Assembly (NCBI RefSeq): GCF_009852415.1
Contig: NZ_WOXS01000002.1
Coordinates: 2,068,501 to 2,132,500, forward strand
Reading direction: 5' to 3'
Length of the DNA stretch: 64,000 nucleotides
From: Streptomyces sp. Tu 3180
GTDB taxonomy: Bacteria > Actinomycetota > Actinomycetes > Streptomycetales > Streptomycetaceae
A program made the translations under genes and the position numbers. A model generated the notes under the pieces. It was not told the DNA's origin. It saw only the letters and a program-made list of their open reading frames with translations, and did no database searches. This document shows positions 18,701 through 28,141 of the stretch, in pieces; within the stretch, counting starts at the first letter, position 1; each line of letters starts with the position of its first letter.

Positions 18701-19400
18701 CGCGTACGGGGCCGGTCTGCTGCCGCTGATCGACGCGCGGAACTGGCGTTCCGACGCCGACCTCGCCGAGGTGTACGCGGTGTGGGGCGGCTACGCCTAC
18801 GGGCGCGGGCTCGACGGGCGGGCCGCGCGCGGGGACATGGAGACGGCGTTCCGGCGGATCGCGGTGGCGGCGAAGAACGTCGACACGCGCGAGCACGACC
18901 TCGTCGACGCCGACGACTACTTCCAGTACCACGGCGGCATGGTGGCGATGGTGCGGCACCTGACGGGCGGGAACCCCGAGGCGTACGTGGGCGACTCCGC
19001 CGTGCCGGACCAGGTGAGGACCCGGACGCTCGGCGAGGAGACCCACCGGGTGTTCCGCGCCCGCGTGGTCAACCCGCGCTGGATGGCGGCGATGCGCCGG
19101 CACGGCTACAAGGGCGCCTTCGAGATGGCGGCCACCGTGGACTACCTGTTCGGGTACGACGCCACGGCCGGGGTCGTGGACGACTGGATGTACGAGAAGC
19201 TCAGCGCGGAGTACGTCTTCGACCCGGAGAACCGGGACTTCATGAAGAAGTCCAACCCGTGGGCGCTGCGCGGCATCACCGAGCGGCTGCTGGAGGCCGC
19301 CGACCGCGGGCTGTGGGCCGAGCCGGACGCGGACACCCTGGAGCGGCTGCGCGCCACCTACCTGGAGCTCGAAGGCGATCTGGAGGGCGAGGACAAGTGA
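15747..19400 (+). CDS. cobN: Cobaltochelatase subunit CobN
   Basis: A 1,217-residue CobN/magnesium chelatase H family protein, the large subunit that inserts cobalt into hydrogenobyrinate a,c-diamide in the late-insertion route. The conserved block [20 protein letters not shown] is near residue 510, and [20 protein letters not shown] closes the protein. The ATG at 15747 overlaps the cobQ stop (ATGA). It is followed directly by a ChlI/ChlD-type subunit rather than CobS and CobT, so the chelatase is probably CobN with that fused partner, as seen in other actinobacteria. Confidence 0.93.
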   Translation: MSTVLLLSTADTDLLAARASGASYRIGNPTRVDVAAELPALLDGADLAVVRLLGGRRAWEEGLAALKASGVPTVLLGGEAVPDAELMAESTVPAGVVAEALRYLVEGGPDNLTELARFLSDTVLLTGEGFEQPRGMPEYGVHGDRALEQGRPTVGVLFYRAHELSGNTAFVDTLCDAIEARGANALPVYCGSLRGADPGLYALLAKADALVATVLAAGGTHASQASAGGDEEAWDIGALADLDVPVLQGLCLTSSRAAWEESDAALSPMDAAMQVAIPEFDGRLITVPFSFKEQGPDDVPVYVADPERAARVAGIAVRHARLGHKPNADKRLALVFTAYPTKHSRVGNAVGLDTPASAVRVLDALRDAGYGVDGYPDNGDELIHRLIEAGGHDVEWLTEEQLAAAPARVPLADYRAWFEQLDPELRDAMLEAWGEPPGSLYVDGEDIVLASLRFGNVVVMIQPPRGFGENPIAIYHDPDMPPSHHYMAAYRWLENSFGADAIVHMGKHGTMEWLPGKGLGLSGGCAPDAVLGELPLVYPFIVNDPGEGTQAKRRGHATVVDHLVPPMARADTYGDLAKLEQLLDEYALVSDLDPAKAPAVRAQIWTLVKAAELHHDLHVEDQPDDDDFDEFVMHIDGYLCEIKDVQIRDGLHILGGGPVGEPRVNLVLAVLRASQVWGGQANALPGLRAALAAHFGLVEKDLLAEPGAPVKVPVELTDLVDGPARTGADAIDLLEQLCRRLAEGMEERGWAAAESGTLVREVLGTELPEAVAVLRFACDEVVPRLARTTDEIGNILRALDGGYVPAGPSGSPTRGLVNVLPTGRNFYSVDPKAIPSRLSWEVGQSLADSLVQRYLQDTGEYPRSVGLTVWGTSAMRTQGDDIAEILALLGCRPVWDDASRRVTGFEVVPPEELGRPRIDVTVRISGFFRDAFPHVVGLIDDAVRAVAELDEPAEANYVRAHVDEDTAGHGDRRRATARIFGSKPGAYGAGLLPLIDARNWRSDADLAEVYAVWGGYAYGRGLDGRAARGDMETAFRRIAVAAKNVDTREHDLVDADDYFQYHGGMVAMVRHLTGGNPEAYVGDSAVPDQVRTRTLGEETHRVFRARVVNPRWMAAMRRHGYKGAFEMAATVDYLFGYDATAGVVDDWMYEKLSAEYVFDPENRDFMKKSNPWALRGITERLLEAADRGLWAEPDADTLERLRATYLELEGDLEGEDK

Positions 19401-21400
19401 CCACCCCCTTTCCGTTCACGGCGGTCGTCGGTCAGGACGACCTGCGGCTGGCGCTGCTGCTGAACGCCGTCTCCCCGGCGGTCGGCGGTGTGCTGGTGCG
19501 CGGTGAGAAGGGCACCGCCAAGTCCACGGCGGTGCGGGCGCTGTCGGCGCTCCTGCCCGAGGTGCCGGTCGTGCCCGGCTGCCGGTTCTCCTGCGACCCC
19601 TCGGCCCCGGACCCCGGGTGCCCGGACGGCCCGCACGAGAGCGGCGGCGGAACGGCACGGCCCGCCCGCATGGTCGAGCTGCCCGTCGGCGCCTCCGAGG
19701 ACCGGCTGGTCGGCGCGCTGGACATCGAGCGGGCACTGGCCGAGGGCGTCAAGGCGTTCGAGCCGGGTCTGCTCGCCGACGCGCACCGCGGGATCCTCTA
19801 CGTCGACGAGGTCAACCTGCTCCACGACCACCTGGTCGACCTGCTGCTGGACGCCGCCGCGATGGGCTCCTCCCACGTGGAGCGCGAGGGCGTCTCCGTG
19901 CGGCACGCGGCCCGCTTCCTGCTGGTCGGCACCATGAACCCCGAGGAGGGCGAGCTGCGCCCGCAGCTGCTCGACCGGTTCGGGCTGACCGTCGAGGTCG
20001 CGGCCTCGCGGGAGCCGGACCAGCGGGTCGAGGTCGTGCGCAGGCGGCTGGCCCACGACGACGACCCGGCCGCCTTCGCCGCGCGCTGGGCCGACGAGGA
20101 GGCCGCCGTGCGGGCGCGGATCACGGCGGCGCGGGAGCTGCTGCCGCAGGTGCGCCTCGGCGACGGGGCGCTGCGGCAGATCGCGGCGACCTGCGCGGCC
20201 TTCGAGGTGGACGGCATGCGGGCCGACATCGTGATGGCGCGCACCGCGACCGCGCTGGCGGCGTGGGCGGGCCGCACCGAGGTGCTCGCCGAGGACGTGC
20301 GGCAGGCGGCCCTGCTCGCGCTGCCGCACCGCAGGCGGCGCAACCCGTTCGACGCGCCGGGCCTGGACGAGGACAAGCTCGACGAGACGCTGGAGCGGTT
20401 CTCCGGCGAGGACGAGGGCGACGACGACCCCGGCCCGGACGGGCCGGGCGGTGGCGGCGGTGGCGGACAGCCGCCGTCGGAGGGGCCCGGGGGCGGGGAC
20501 ACCGGCGCGCGGCCGGAGGCCGGTGAGGACGGGGAGCCGCAGCCGTCCGGGGCCGGGGCGGGCGAGCAGTCCGCCGTGCGCGCCGCCGAGCCGTTCCGCA
20601 CCAAGGTGCTGAGCGTGCCCGGCCTCGGTGAGGGCGCCGCCGGGCGCCGGTCGCGGGCGCGCACCGAGCACGGGCGTACCACCGGGGCGCGCCGCCCTCG
20701 GGGGGCGCTGACCAAGCTGCACCTGGCGGCCACCGTGCGGGCCGCGGCGCCGCACCAGCGGGCGCGCGGCCGGTCGGGGCCGGGGCTCGTGGTGCGCCGG
20801 GACGACCTGCGGCAGGCGACGCGGGAGGGCCGCGAGGGCAACCTCGTGCTGTTCGTCGTGGACGCCTCGGGGTCGATGGCGGCGCGGCAGCGGATGAGCG
20901 CCGTGAAGGGCGCGGTGCTGTCGCTGCTGCTGGACGCCTACCAGCGGCGGGACAAGGTGGGTCTGGTGACCTTCCGGGGCTCGGGCGCCGACGTGGCGCT
21001 GCCGCCGACCTCCTCGGTCGACGCGGCCGCCGCCCGGCTGGAGTCGCTGCCGACCGGGGGGCGCACGCCGCTCGCGGCCGGGCTGCTGAAGGCGCACGAG
21101 GTGCTGCGCGTGGAGCGGCTGCGGGACCCGGCGCGCCGGCCGCTGGTCGTCGTGGTCACCGACGGGCGCGCCACGGGCGGCCCCGAGCCGGTCGCGCTCG
21201 CCGGGCGCGCGGCGCGGCTGTTCGCCGCCGGGGGTGTCGCGTCCGTGGTCGTGGACTGCGAGGCGGGGCCGGTGCGGCTGGGGCTCGCCGGCCGGCTGGC
21301 GGGCGATCTCGGCGGTACGGCGGTGACGCTCGACGAGCTGCGGGCGGACTCGATCGCCGGTCTGGTGAAGGACGTTCAGGGAAACAGGAGGGCCGCGTAA
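19397..21400 (+). CDS. Chelatase ATPase subunit, ChlI/ChlD (BchI-BchD) fusion
   Basis: A 667-residue protein that joins an AAA+ domain and a von Willebrand factor A domain. Walker A is GEKGTAKST (about residue 36) and Walker B is GILYVDEVNLLHDHL. The VWA domain has the MIDAS motif VDASGSMAA (about residue 488). Between them is an acidic, Gly- and Pro-rich linker (about residues 335-400), typical of ChlD. It presumably powers CobN in place of CobS/CobT. Database names say magnesium chelatase; the context argues for cobalt. The GTG start overlaps the cobN stop, and the stop overlaps the cobO ATG by one base. Confidence 0.88.
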   Translation: MTTPFPFTAVVGQDDLRLALLLNAVSPAVGGVLVRGEKGTAKSTAVRALSALLPEVPVVPGCRFSCDPSAPDPGCPDGPHESGGGTARPARMVELPVGASEDRLVGALDIERALAEGVKAFEPGLLADAHRGILYVDEVNLLHDHLVDLLLDAAAMGSSHVEREGVSVRHAARFLLVGTMNPEEGELRPQLLDRFGLTVEVAASREPDQRVEVVRRRLAHDDDPAAFAARWADEEAAVRARITAARELLPQVRLGDGALRQIAATCAAFEVDGMRADIVMARTATALAAWAGRTEVLAEDVRQAALLALPHRRRRNPFDAPGLDEDKLDETLERFSGEDEGDDDPGPDGPGGGGGGGQPPSEGPGGGDTGARPEAGEDGEPQPSGAGAGEQSAVRAAEPFRTKVLSVPGLGEGAAGRRSRARTEHGRTTGARRPRGALTKLHLAATVRAAAPHQRARGRSGPGLVVRRDDLRQATREGREGNLVLFVVDASGSMAARQRMSAVKGAVLSLLLDAYQRRDKVGLVTFRGSGADVALPPTSSVDAAAARLESLPTGGRTPLAAGLLKAHEVLRVERLRDPARRPLVVVVTDGRATGGPEPVALAGRAARLFAAGGVASVVVDCEAGPVRLGLAGRLAGDLGGTAVTLDELRADSIAGLVKDVQGNRRAA

Positions 21401-21999
21401 TGCCGCAGGGGAAGCCGGCGGTCGTACCCGACGACGGTCTGACGACCCGTCAGCGCCGCAACCGGCCGCTGGTCGTCGTGCACACCGGCGTCGGCAAGGG
21501 CAAGTCGACGGCCGCGTTCGGGCTCGCGCTGCGCGCCTGGAACCAGGGGTGGCCGATCGGGGTGTTCCAGTTCGTCAAGTCGGCGAAGTGGAAGGTCGGC
21601 GAGGAGAACGCGCTGCGGGTGCTCGGCGCCTCCGGCGAGGGCGGGACCGTCGACTGGCACAAGATGGGCGAGGGCTGGTCCTGGGTGCAGCGCGACGCGC
21701 AGATGGACAACGAGGAGAAGGCCCGGGAGGGCTGGGAGCAGGTCAAGCGGGACCTGGCCGCCGAGACGTACCGGCTGTACGTGCTCGACGAGTTCGCGTA
21801 CCCGATGCACTGGGGCTGGGTCGACACCGACGAGGTGATCGACGTCCTGCGCGACCGGCCCGGCACCCAGCACGTGGTGATCACCGGGCGGAACGCGCCG
21901 GAGAAGCTGGTCGGCTTCGCGGACCTCGTGACCGACATGTCCAAGGTCAAGCACCCCATGGACGCCGGGCAGAAGGGGCAGAGGGGCATCGAGTGGTGA
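21400..21999 (+). CDS. cobO: Corrinoid adenosyltransferase CobO
   Basis: A 199-residue CobA/CobO-type ATP:cob(I)alamin adenosyltransferase that adds the 5'-deoxyadenosyl ligand. The P-loop reads HTGVGKGKSTAAFGLALRAW near residue 27. The family blocks VFQFVKSAKWKVGEENAL and YRLYVLDEFAYPMHWGW are present. The ATG follows the preceding stop with a one-base overlap (TAATG), and the end overlaps cobB. Confidence 0.93.
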   Translation: MPQGKPAVVPDDGLTTRQRRNRPLVVVHTGVGKGKSTAAFGLALRAWNQGWPIGVFQFVKSAKWKVGEENALRVLGASGEGGTVDWHKMGEGWSWVQRDAQMDNEEKAREGWEQVKRDLAAETYRLYVLDEFAYPMHWGWVDTDEVIDVLRDRPGTQHVVITGRNAPEKLVGFADLVTDMSKVKHPMDAGQKGQRGIEW

Positions 22000-23375
22000 C
22001 CTCCGTCCCCCGCCTGGTCGTCGCCGCGCCCTCCTCGGGCAGCGGCAAGACCACCGTCGCCACGGGGCTGATGGCCGCGCTCGCCGCGCGGGGGCTCGCC
22101 GTGTCCCCGCACAAGGTGGGCCCGGACTACATCGACCCCGGGTACCACGCGCTCGCCACCGGGCGGGCGGGGCGCAACCTCGACGCGTACCTGTGCGGTC
22201 CGGAGCTGGTCGGTCCGCTGTTCGCGCACGGCGCGCGCGGGTGCGACGTCGCCGTGGTCGAGGGTGTGATGGGGCTGTACGACGGGGCCGCGGGGGAGGG
22301 CGAGCTGGCGTCCACCGCGCAGGTGGCGAAGCTGCTGCGGGCGCCGGTGGTGCTGGTCGTCGACGCGGCGTCGCAGTCGCGGTCGGTGGCGGCGCTGGTG
22401 CACGGGTTCGCCTCCTGGGACCCGCAGGTGCGGGTCGGGGGCGTGATCCTGAACAAGGTCGCCTCGGACCGGCACGAGGCGTTGCTGCGCGAGGCGCTGG
22501 AGTCGGCGGGGGTGCCGGTGCTCGGGGTGCTGCGCCGGGCTCCCCAGGTCGACACGCCGTCGCGGCACCTGGGGCTGGTGCCGGTGGCCGAGCGGCGGGC
22601 CCAGGCCGTGGAGGCCGTCGCGGCGATGGGCGCGCAGGTGGCGGCGGGATGCGATCTGGAAGCGCTCGTCGCGCTGGCGCGGAGCGCGGGCGCGCTGCCG
22701 TGCGCGGCGTGGGACGCGGCCGAGGCACTGGTCTCCCCGTCCTCGCCGTCCCCGGGGGCCGCGCTCCCGGACGGGCCCGTGGTCGCCCTCGCCGGCGGGG
22801 CCGCGTTCACGTTCTCCTACGCCGAGCACTCCGAGCTGCTCGCCGCCGCCGGGGCCGAGGTCGTCCCCTTCGACCCGCTCCGTGACGAGCGGCTGCCCGA
22901 GGGGACGCGCGGGCTGGTCGTCGGGGGCGGGTTCCCCGAGGTGTACGCCGCCGAGCTGTCGGCCAACGAGCCGCTCCGCAAGGCCGTCGCCGTCCTCGCG
23001 GAGAGCGGGGCGCCCGTCGCCGCCGAGTGCGCGGGGCTGCTGTACCTGTGCCGGGAGCTGGACGGCCTGCCGATGTGCGGGGTGCTGGACGCCTCCGCGC
23101 GGATGACCGAGCGGCTCGCCCTCGGCTACCGGGACGCGGTGGCCGTGACCGACAGCGCGCTGGCCGCCGCCGGGACGCGGATGCGCGGGCACGAGTTCCA
23201 CCGGACCGTCGTGGAGCCGGGCGCCGGGGCCGCGCCCGCGTGGGGGGTGCGGGCGCCCGAGCGGCGCGTCGAGGGTTTTGTACAGCGCGGTGTGCACGCG
23301 AGCTATCTGCACACGCACTGGGCGTCCGAGCCCGGTGTCGCCCGTCGGTTCGTGGAGAGGTGCCGGACGTCATGA
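21996..23375 (+). CDS. cobB: Cobyrinate/hydrogenobyrinate a,c-diamide synthase (CobB/CbiA)
   Basis: A 459-residue glutamine-dependent amidase that converts the a and c carboxylates to amides. The N-terminal P-loop domain shows APSSGSGKTTVATGLMAAL and HKVGPDYIDPGYH. The C-terminal glutaminase domain has Cys in VAAECAGLLYLC (about residue 344) and His in RGVHASYLHTHW. Either of two adjacent GTG codons (21993 or 21996) could start it; I chose the one giving the GTGA overlap with cobO. Its stop overlaps the cobI ATG. Confidence 0.92.
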   Translation: MTSVPRLVVAAPSSGSGKTTVATGLMAALAARGLAVSPHKVGPDYIDPGYHALATGRAGRNLDAYLCGPELVGPLFAHGARGCDVAVVEGVMGLYDGAAGEGELASTAQVAKLLRAPVVLVVDAASQSRSVAALVHGFASWDPQVRVGGVILNKVASDRHEALLREALESAGVPVLGVLRRAPQVDTPSRHLGLVPVAERRAQAVEAVAAMGAQVAAGCDLEALVALARSAGALPCAAWDAAEALVSPSSPSPGAALPDGPVVALAGGAAFTFSYAEHSELLAAAGAEVVPFDPLRDERLPEGTRGLVVGGGFPEVYAAELSANEPLRKAVAVLAESGAPVAAECAGLLYLCRELDGLPMCGVLDASARMTERLALGYRDAVAVTDSALAAAGTRMRGHEFHRTVVEPGAGAAPAWGVRAPERRVEGFVQRGVHASYLHTHWASEPGVARRFVERCRTS

Positions 23376-24103
23376 GCAGCAGGCTGATCGGGGTCGGTGT
23401 CGGGCCGGGCGACCCGGAACTGGTGACCGTGAAGGGCGTGAACGCCCTGCGCGCGGCCGAGGTCGTCGTCGTGCCGGTCATGGACACCGGGGAGCGGGGA
23501 CGGGCCGAGGCGACCGTGCTGCACTACGTGCCCGCGCGGAAGGTCCTGCGGGTGGTGTTCGCGCTGAACGAGCGCACCGACCGGGCGCGGCGCGAGGCCG
23601 CCTGGGACGCGGCCGGGGAGCGGGTCGCCGCGCTGCTGCGGGACCACGGGACCGTCGCCTTCGCGACCATCGGGGACCCCAACGTGTACTCGACGTTCAC
23701 GTACCTCGCCCAGACCGTCGCCCGGGCGGTGCCGGGGACGGTCGTGGAGACCGTGCCGGGGATCACCGCCATGCAGGACCTCGCGGCGCGTTCCGGGGCC
23801 GTGCTGACGGAGGGGACCGAGCCGCTGACGCTGGTGCCGGTGACCGCCGGGGCGGGCGTGCTCAAGGACGCGCTGGCCGGGCCCGGGACCGTCGTCGCCT
23901 ACAAGTTCGGGCGGCGGGCGGCCGAGGTCGCCGAGGCGCTGCGGGAGACCGGGCGGCTCGACGACGCGGTGTGGGGGTCGGCGCTCGGGCTGCCGGAGGA
24001 GTCGGTCCGGCCGGCCGCCGAGCTGGACGGGGCTCCCCTGCCCTACCTCTCGACGCTCATCGCGCCGCCGCGGCGCGACGGCGGGCGGGGCGGCAAACTG
24101 TGA
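23372..24103 (+). CDS. cobI: Precorrin-2 C(20)-methyltransferase CobI
   Basis: A 243-residue tetrapyrrole methylase. The SAM-binding opening is LIGVGVGPGDPELVTVKGV, and the later blocks FATIGDPNVYSTFTYLAQTV and VETVPGITAMQDLAARSG fit precorrin-2 C20-methyltransferase (CobI/CbiL). It methylates C-20 of precorrin-2, or of cobalt-factor II in the early-insertion route. The ATG overlaps the cobB stop. It is the last gene before a 290-bp gap in the cobalamin run. Confidence 0.92.
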   Translation: MSSRLIGVGVGPGDPELVTVKGVNALRAAEVVVVPVMDTGERGRAEATVLHYVPARKVLRVVFALNERTDRARREAAWDAAGERVAALLRDHGTVAFATIGDPNVYSTFTYLAQTVARAVPGTVVETVPGITAMQDLAARSGAVLTEGTEPLTLVPVTAGAGVLKDALAGPGTVVAYKFGRRAAEVAEALRETGRLDDAVWGSALGLPEESVRPAAELDGAPLPYLSTLIAPPRRDGGRGGKL

Positions 24104-24393
24104 GCCGCCAAGGCCCGCGGCCGGTTCCGCGGCCGGTGCGCGGCGCCCGCCACCGGGGCCGCCGCGTCCGTGACGGGCACCGGCCCGCCGTCCCCCCGGC
24201 TCCCGGCCCCGCCCGGGCAGGGGGGACCCCCGCCGGCCGGCGTCCCCAGGAACGCGCCGGGCGCGACGGGGGCCGCCGTGCGCCCCTCGTGTCCGGCCGA
24301 CGGCCGTCGGCGCACGCGTGACGGCCTGCCACCGCCCCCTTCTCGTTCCCCCGCCCCCTTTGACCCCCGCCCCGCAGGAGAGGACCGATTCCC
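24104..24393. other. Gap in the cobalamin gene run (no gene seen)
   Basis: This 290-bp stretch between cobI and cobM is very GC-rich. It carries no supported ORF and no B12-box sequence, so it is not a second copy of the cobalamin riboswitch. It contains a perfect 14-bp palindrome CCGACGGCCGTCGG (24297-24310) and a direct repeat CCGCGGCCGG. The cobM ribosome site AGGAGAGGA is at its right end. It may hold a promoter for a cobM-starting transcript. Confidence 0.5.
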
Positions 24394-25212
24394 ATGGCCG
24401 ATGCCCCCACCGGCAAGGTGACCTTCGTCGGTGCCGGCCCCGGCGCCGCCGATCTGCTGACGTTCCGTGCCGCGCGCGCCATCGCCGAGGCCGACGTCGT
24501 GATCTGGGCCGCCAGCCTGGTCCAGGCGGAGGTCCTCGAGCACGCGCGTGAGGACGCGGAGGTCCTCGACTCGGCGACGATGTCCCTGGAGGACGTCGTG
24601 GCCGTCTACGAACGGGCCCGGGCGCAAGGGCTGAGGGTCGCCCGGATCCACTCCGGCGACCCGGCGCTGTGGGGCGGCACGCAGGAGCAGCTCGACCGGT
24701 GCGCGCAGATCGGCATCGCCACCGAGGTCGTGCCCGGTGTCTCGTCGTTCTCCGCCGTCGCGGCGCTGGCACAGCGGGAGCTGACCATTCCCGAGGTGGC
24801 GCAGTCCGTGGTCCTGACCCGGCTCGGCGGCGGCAAGACGCCGATGCCGCCCGGTGAGGAGGTCCGCGAGTTCGCGCGGCACGGCACCACCATGGCGATC
24901 TTCCTGTCGGCCGCCCGCAGCGGGCAGCTGGTGCGGGAGCTGCTGGAGGGCGGCTACCCGACGACCACGCCGGTCGTCGTCGCGTACCAGGCGACCTGGC
25001 CGGAGGAGCTGGTCGTGAGGTGCACGATCGGCACGCTGGAGGAGACGGTCAAGGAGCACAAGCTCTGGAAGCACACCCTGTTCCTGGTCGGCCCGGCCCT
25101 CGACGCGCACGGCACCCGCTCGCACCTGTACCACCCGGGGCACTTCCACGGCTACCGCAAGGCCGACCCCCAGGCCCGCAGGGCGCTGCGTTCACGGGGT
25201 GCCAGCACATGA
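24394..25212 (+). CDS. cobM: Precorrin-4 C(11)-methyltransferase CobM
   Basis: A 272-residue tetrapyrrole methylase. It opens VTFVGAGPGAADLLTFRA and continues with IHSGDPALWGGTQEQL and EVVPGVSSFSAVAALAQREL, the CobM/CbiF pattern (C-11 methylation of precorrin-4). AGGAGAGGA precedes the ATG. It starts the second block of the cobalamin run after a 290-bp gap; its stop overlaps cobL. Confidence 0.93.
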   Translation: MADAPTGKVTFVGAGPGAADLLTFRAARAIAEADVVIWAASLVQAEVLEHAREDAEVLDSATMSLEDVVAVYERARAQGLRVARIHSGDPALWGGTQEQLDRCAQIGIATEVVPGVSSFSAVAALAQRELTIPEVAQSVVLTRLGGGKTPMPPGEEVREFARHGTTMAIFLSAARSGQLVRELLEGGYPTTTPVVVAYQATWPEELVVRCTIGTLEETVKEHKLWKHTLFLVGPALDAHGTRSHLYHPGHFHGYRKADPQARRALRSRGAST

Positions 25213-26453
25213 TCACCGTCGTGGGCACGGGCACCGGCGTGCCGGTGGACGCGGGCGCCCTCGCCGGGGCGGAGCTGGTCGTCGGCGGGCGGCGGCACCT
25301 GGACGCCGCGCGGCTGCCGGAGGGGGCCGAGCGGGTCGTCCTCGGGCCGCTGGCGCCCGCGCTGGACACCGTGGGGAAGTACGTCGCCGAGGAGCGGCCG
25401 GTCGTGGTCCTGGCGTCCGGGGACCCCGGGTTCTTCGGGATCGTGCGGGCGCTGGCCGAGCGGTTCGGCGCCGAGCGGCTGGACGTGCGGCCCGGCGTCT
25501 CCTCCGTGGCCACCGCGTTCGCGCGGGTGGGACTGCCGTGGGACGACGCCGTGGTGGTCAGCGCGCACGGGCGGGATCCGCGGACGGCCGTGAACCTGTG
25601 CCGGGCCCACCCCAAGGTGGCCGTGCTGACCGGGCCGGGCGCCGGACCGGCCGAGCTGGGGGCCGCGCTGGCCCGCCACTGCCCCGGCCGCCTCCTGGTC
25701 GTCGCCCGTGCGCTGGGCGACCCGGAGCGCGAGCGGGTCGAGCGGGTCACGCCCGCCGAGGCCGCGGCGCGGGACTGGGGCCCGGCGGTGAGCGTCGTGC
25801 TGTGCCTGGACGAGTCACGGGCCCTCGGTCCGGTGCGGACCGTCGCGGGCGGGGTCGCCGGCCGGCCCGCCGGCTGGGCGCTGGAGGAGGCCGAGTTCAC
25901 CCACCGCGACTCCATGATCACCAAGTTCGAGGTGCGGGCCCTGGCGCTGGCCCGGCTCGGGCCGCGCCCCGGTGAGCTGGTGTGGGACGTCGGCGCGGGC
26001 TCCGGGTCCGTGGCCGTGGAGTGCGCGCGGCTGGGGGCCGCCGTCACCGCGGTGGAGAAGGCCCCGGACGGAGTGGAGCGGATCCGCGCCAACGCCGCCG
26101 CGCACGGTGTCGACGTGCGGGTGGTGCACGGTGCGGCGCCGGCCGCGCTGTCCGGGCTCGACGACCCCGACGCCGTGTTCGTCGGCGGGGGCGGGCGGGA
26201 GCTGCCCGCCGTCGTCACCGCGTGCGCGCGGCGCGCCCGGCGGACCGTGGTCGTCGCCGTGGCCGCGCTGGACCGGGTGCCGGCCGCGCGCGAGGCGCTG
26301 ACCGGGGCCGGGTTCACCTGCGACGGGGTGCTGTTGCAGTCGTCGCGGCTCGCGCCGCTGCCCGGGGACGTGACCCGGCTGGCGGCGACCAATCCCGTTT
26401 TCCTGCTGTGGGGCGTCCGGTCCCGCGGCCGTACCGAAGGAGTCTCCCAGTGA
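25209..26453 (+). CDS. cobL: Precorrin-6Y C5,15-methyltransferase (decarboxylating) CobL
   Basis: A 414-residue fusion of CbiE and CbiT. The first about 200 residues form a tetrapyrrole methylase (ITVVGTGTGVPVDAGALAGA, VLASGDPGFFGIVRALAERF). The rest is a class I SAM methyltransferase with WDVGAGSGSVAVECARLGA near residue 258. CobL methylates C-5 and C-15 and decarboxylates the C-12 acetate. The ATG at 25209 overlaps the cobM stop, and the end overlaps the next gene. Confidence 0.92.
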   Translation: MITVVGTGTGVPVDAGALAGAELVVGGRRHLDAARLPEGAERVVLGPLAPALDTVGKYVAEERPVVVLASGDPGFFGIVRALAERFGAERLDVRPGVSSVATAFARVGLPWDDAVVVSAHGRDPRTAVNLCRAHPKVAVLTGPGAGPAELGAALARHCPGRLLVVARALGDPERERVERVTPAEAAARDWGPAVSVVLCLDESRALGPVRTVAGGVAGRPAGWALEEAEFTHRDSMITKFEVRALALARLGPRPGELVWDVGAGSGSVAVECARLGAAVTAVEKAPDGVERIRANAAAHGVDVRVVHGAAPAALSGLDDPDAVFVGGGGRELPAVVTACARRARRTVVVAVAALDRVPAAREALTGAGFTCDGVLLQSSRLAPLPGDVTRLAATNPVFLLWGVRSRGRTEGVSQ

Positions 26454-28141
26454 TCGGCCTCATCTCCGCCACCGCGGCGGGAGCGGCTGCGCGGGACCGG
26501 CTGGCCGCCGCCTGGCCGGACCGCACGCGTGTGTACGAGGGTCCCGTCGCGGACGCCGTGCGGACCGCGTTCGCCAGTTGCGAGCAGCTCGTGTGCTTCC
26601 TCGCCACGGGGGCCGTGGTGCGGCTGGTGGCACCGCTGCTGGACGGCAAGACGGCCGACCCGGGCGTGGTCTGCGTCGACGAGGGCGGACGGTTCGCGGT
26701 GTCGCTGGTGGGCGGGCACGGCGGCGGGGCGAACGACCTCGCCCGCGAGGTCGCCGAGGTGCTGGGCGCCGAGCCGGTGGTGACCACGGCGACCGACGCC
26801 GTGGGCCTGGCCGGCCTGGACACGCTGGGCCTGCCGGTGGAGGGCGACGTCGCCGCCGTCTCGCGGGCCCTGCTGGACGGCGAGGCGGTGGCGCTGCGCG
26901 CCGAGGTGGCCTGGCCGCTGCCGCCGCTGCCGGTGGCCGACGAGGGGGCGTACACGATCCGCCTGACGGACCGGCTGGTGGAGCGGACCGGGCGGGAGGC
27001 GGTCCTGCGGCCGCCGACCCTGGTCGTCGGGGTCGGCGCCTCGAAGGGCGCCCCCGCCGAGGAGGTGCTCGCCCTGGTCGGGGACACCCTGCGGGAGGCC
27101 GGGCTGTCGGCCGCGTCGCTCGCCGAGCTCGCCACCGTGGACGCCAAGGCCGGGGAGCCCGGCGTCGTGGAAGCGGCCCGGCGGCTGGGCGTGCCCCTGG
27201 TGACGTACACCGCGCAGGAGCTGGCGCGGGTCGACGTGCCCCACCCCTCCGACGCGCCGCTCGCCGCCGTCGGCACCCCGTCGGTCGCTGAGGCCGCCGC
27301 GCTCGTGCGCGGGGGCGAACTCCTCGTGCCCAAGCGGAAGTCGCAGCGCGCGGACGGCCGGCCCGCGATGGCGACCTGTGCCGTCGTACGGCGGCCGGGG
27401 CGCGGGCGGCTCGCGGTGGTCGGGCTGGGGCCGGGCGCCCGGGACCTGCTCACCCCGCGCGCGAAGGCGGAGCTGCGGCGCGCCTCCGTGCTGGTCGGGC
27501 TCGACCAGTACGTCGACCAGATCCGGGACCTGCTGCGGCCCGGCACCCGGATCCTGGAGTCGGGGCTCGGGGCCGAGGAGGAACGGGCGCGCACGGCCGT
27601 CGCCGAGGCCCGCGCGGGACGGGCGGTCGCGCTGATCGGCAGCGGGGACGCGGGCGTGTACGCCATGGCCTCCCCGGCGCTCGCCGAGGCGTCCGACGAC
27701 ATCGACGTGGTCGGCGTGCCGGGTGTGACGGCGGCACTGGCGGCCGGGGCGGTCCTGGGCGCGCCGCTGGGGCACGACCACGTGTCGATCAGCCTGTCCG
27801 ACCTGCACACGCCGTGGGAGGTCATCGAGCGGCGGGTGCGGGCGGCGGCCGAGGCGGACCTCGTCGTGACGTTCTACAACCCGCGCAGCCGGGGCCGCGA
27901 CTGGCAGCTGCCGAAGGCCCTCGAGATCCTCGCCGGACACCGCGCGCCGACGACGCCGGTCGGTGTCGTGCGCAACGCGTCCCGGCCGGACGAGTCGAGC
28001 CGGCTGACGACGCTGGCCGGCCTGGACCCGGCGACGGTCGACATGATGACGGTCGTGACCGTGGGCAACACGGCGACCCGGGACGTCGCGGGCCGCATGG
28101 TGACGCCGCGCGGCTACCGCTGGCAGGAGGGTGCCGAGTGA
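26450..28141 (+). CDS. cobJ: CbiG-CobJ fusion (precorrin-3B C17-methyltransferase)
   Basis: A 563-residue two-part protein. Residues about 1-320 are a CbiG (cobalamin biosynthesis central) domain: LVCFLATGAVVRLVAPLL, VSLVGGHGGGANDLA and VGVGASKGAPAEEV. From about residue 321 a CobJ/CbiH tetrapyrrole methylase follows (LAVVGLGPGARDLLTPRA, ALIGSGDAGVYAMASPAL, VTFYNPRSRGRDWQL). CobJ methylates C-17 with ring contraction, while CbiG opens the delta-lactone in the early-insertion route. AAGGAG lies seven bases before the GTG, which overlaps the cobL stop. Confidence 0.9.
   Translation: MIGLISATAAGAAARDRLAAAWPDRTRVYEGPVADAVRTAFASCEQLVCFLATGAVVRLVAPLLDGKTADPGVVCVDEGGRFAVSLVGGHGGGANDLAREVAEVLGAEPVVTTATDAVGLAGLDTLGLPVEGDVAAVSRALLDGEAVALRAEVAWPLPPLPVADEGAYTIRLTDRLVERTGREAVLRPPTLVVGVGASKGAPAEEVLALVGDTLREAGLSAASLAELATVDAKAGEPGVVEAARRLGVPLVTYTAQELARVDVPHPSDAPLAAVGTPSVAEAAALVRGGELLVPKRKSQRADGRPAMATCAVVRRPGRGRLAVVGLGPGARDLLTPRAKAELRRASVLVGLDQYVDQIRDLLRPGTRILESGLGAEEERARTAVAEARAGRAVALIGSGDAGVYAMASPALAEASDDIDVVGVPGVTAALAAGAVLGAPLGHDHVSISLSDLHTPWEVIERRVRAAAEADLVVTFYNPRSRGRDWQLPKALEILAGHRAPTTPVGVVRNASRPDESSRLTTLAGLDPATVDMMTVVTVGNTATRDVAGRMVTPRGYRWQEGAE

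Noticed and set aside
15435..19103. A 1,222-residue open frame antisense to cobN
   Set aside because: It mirrors cobN; long antisense frames are a by-product of extreme GC at third positions. The protein has no recognisable domain and is rich in Arg, His and Pro.
24104..24393. A second B12 riboswitch before cobM
   Set aside because: No B12 box, no GCCACTG core and no GAGCCAGGA element could be found.
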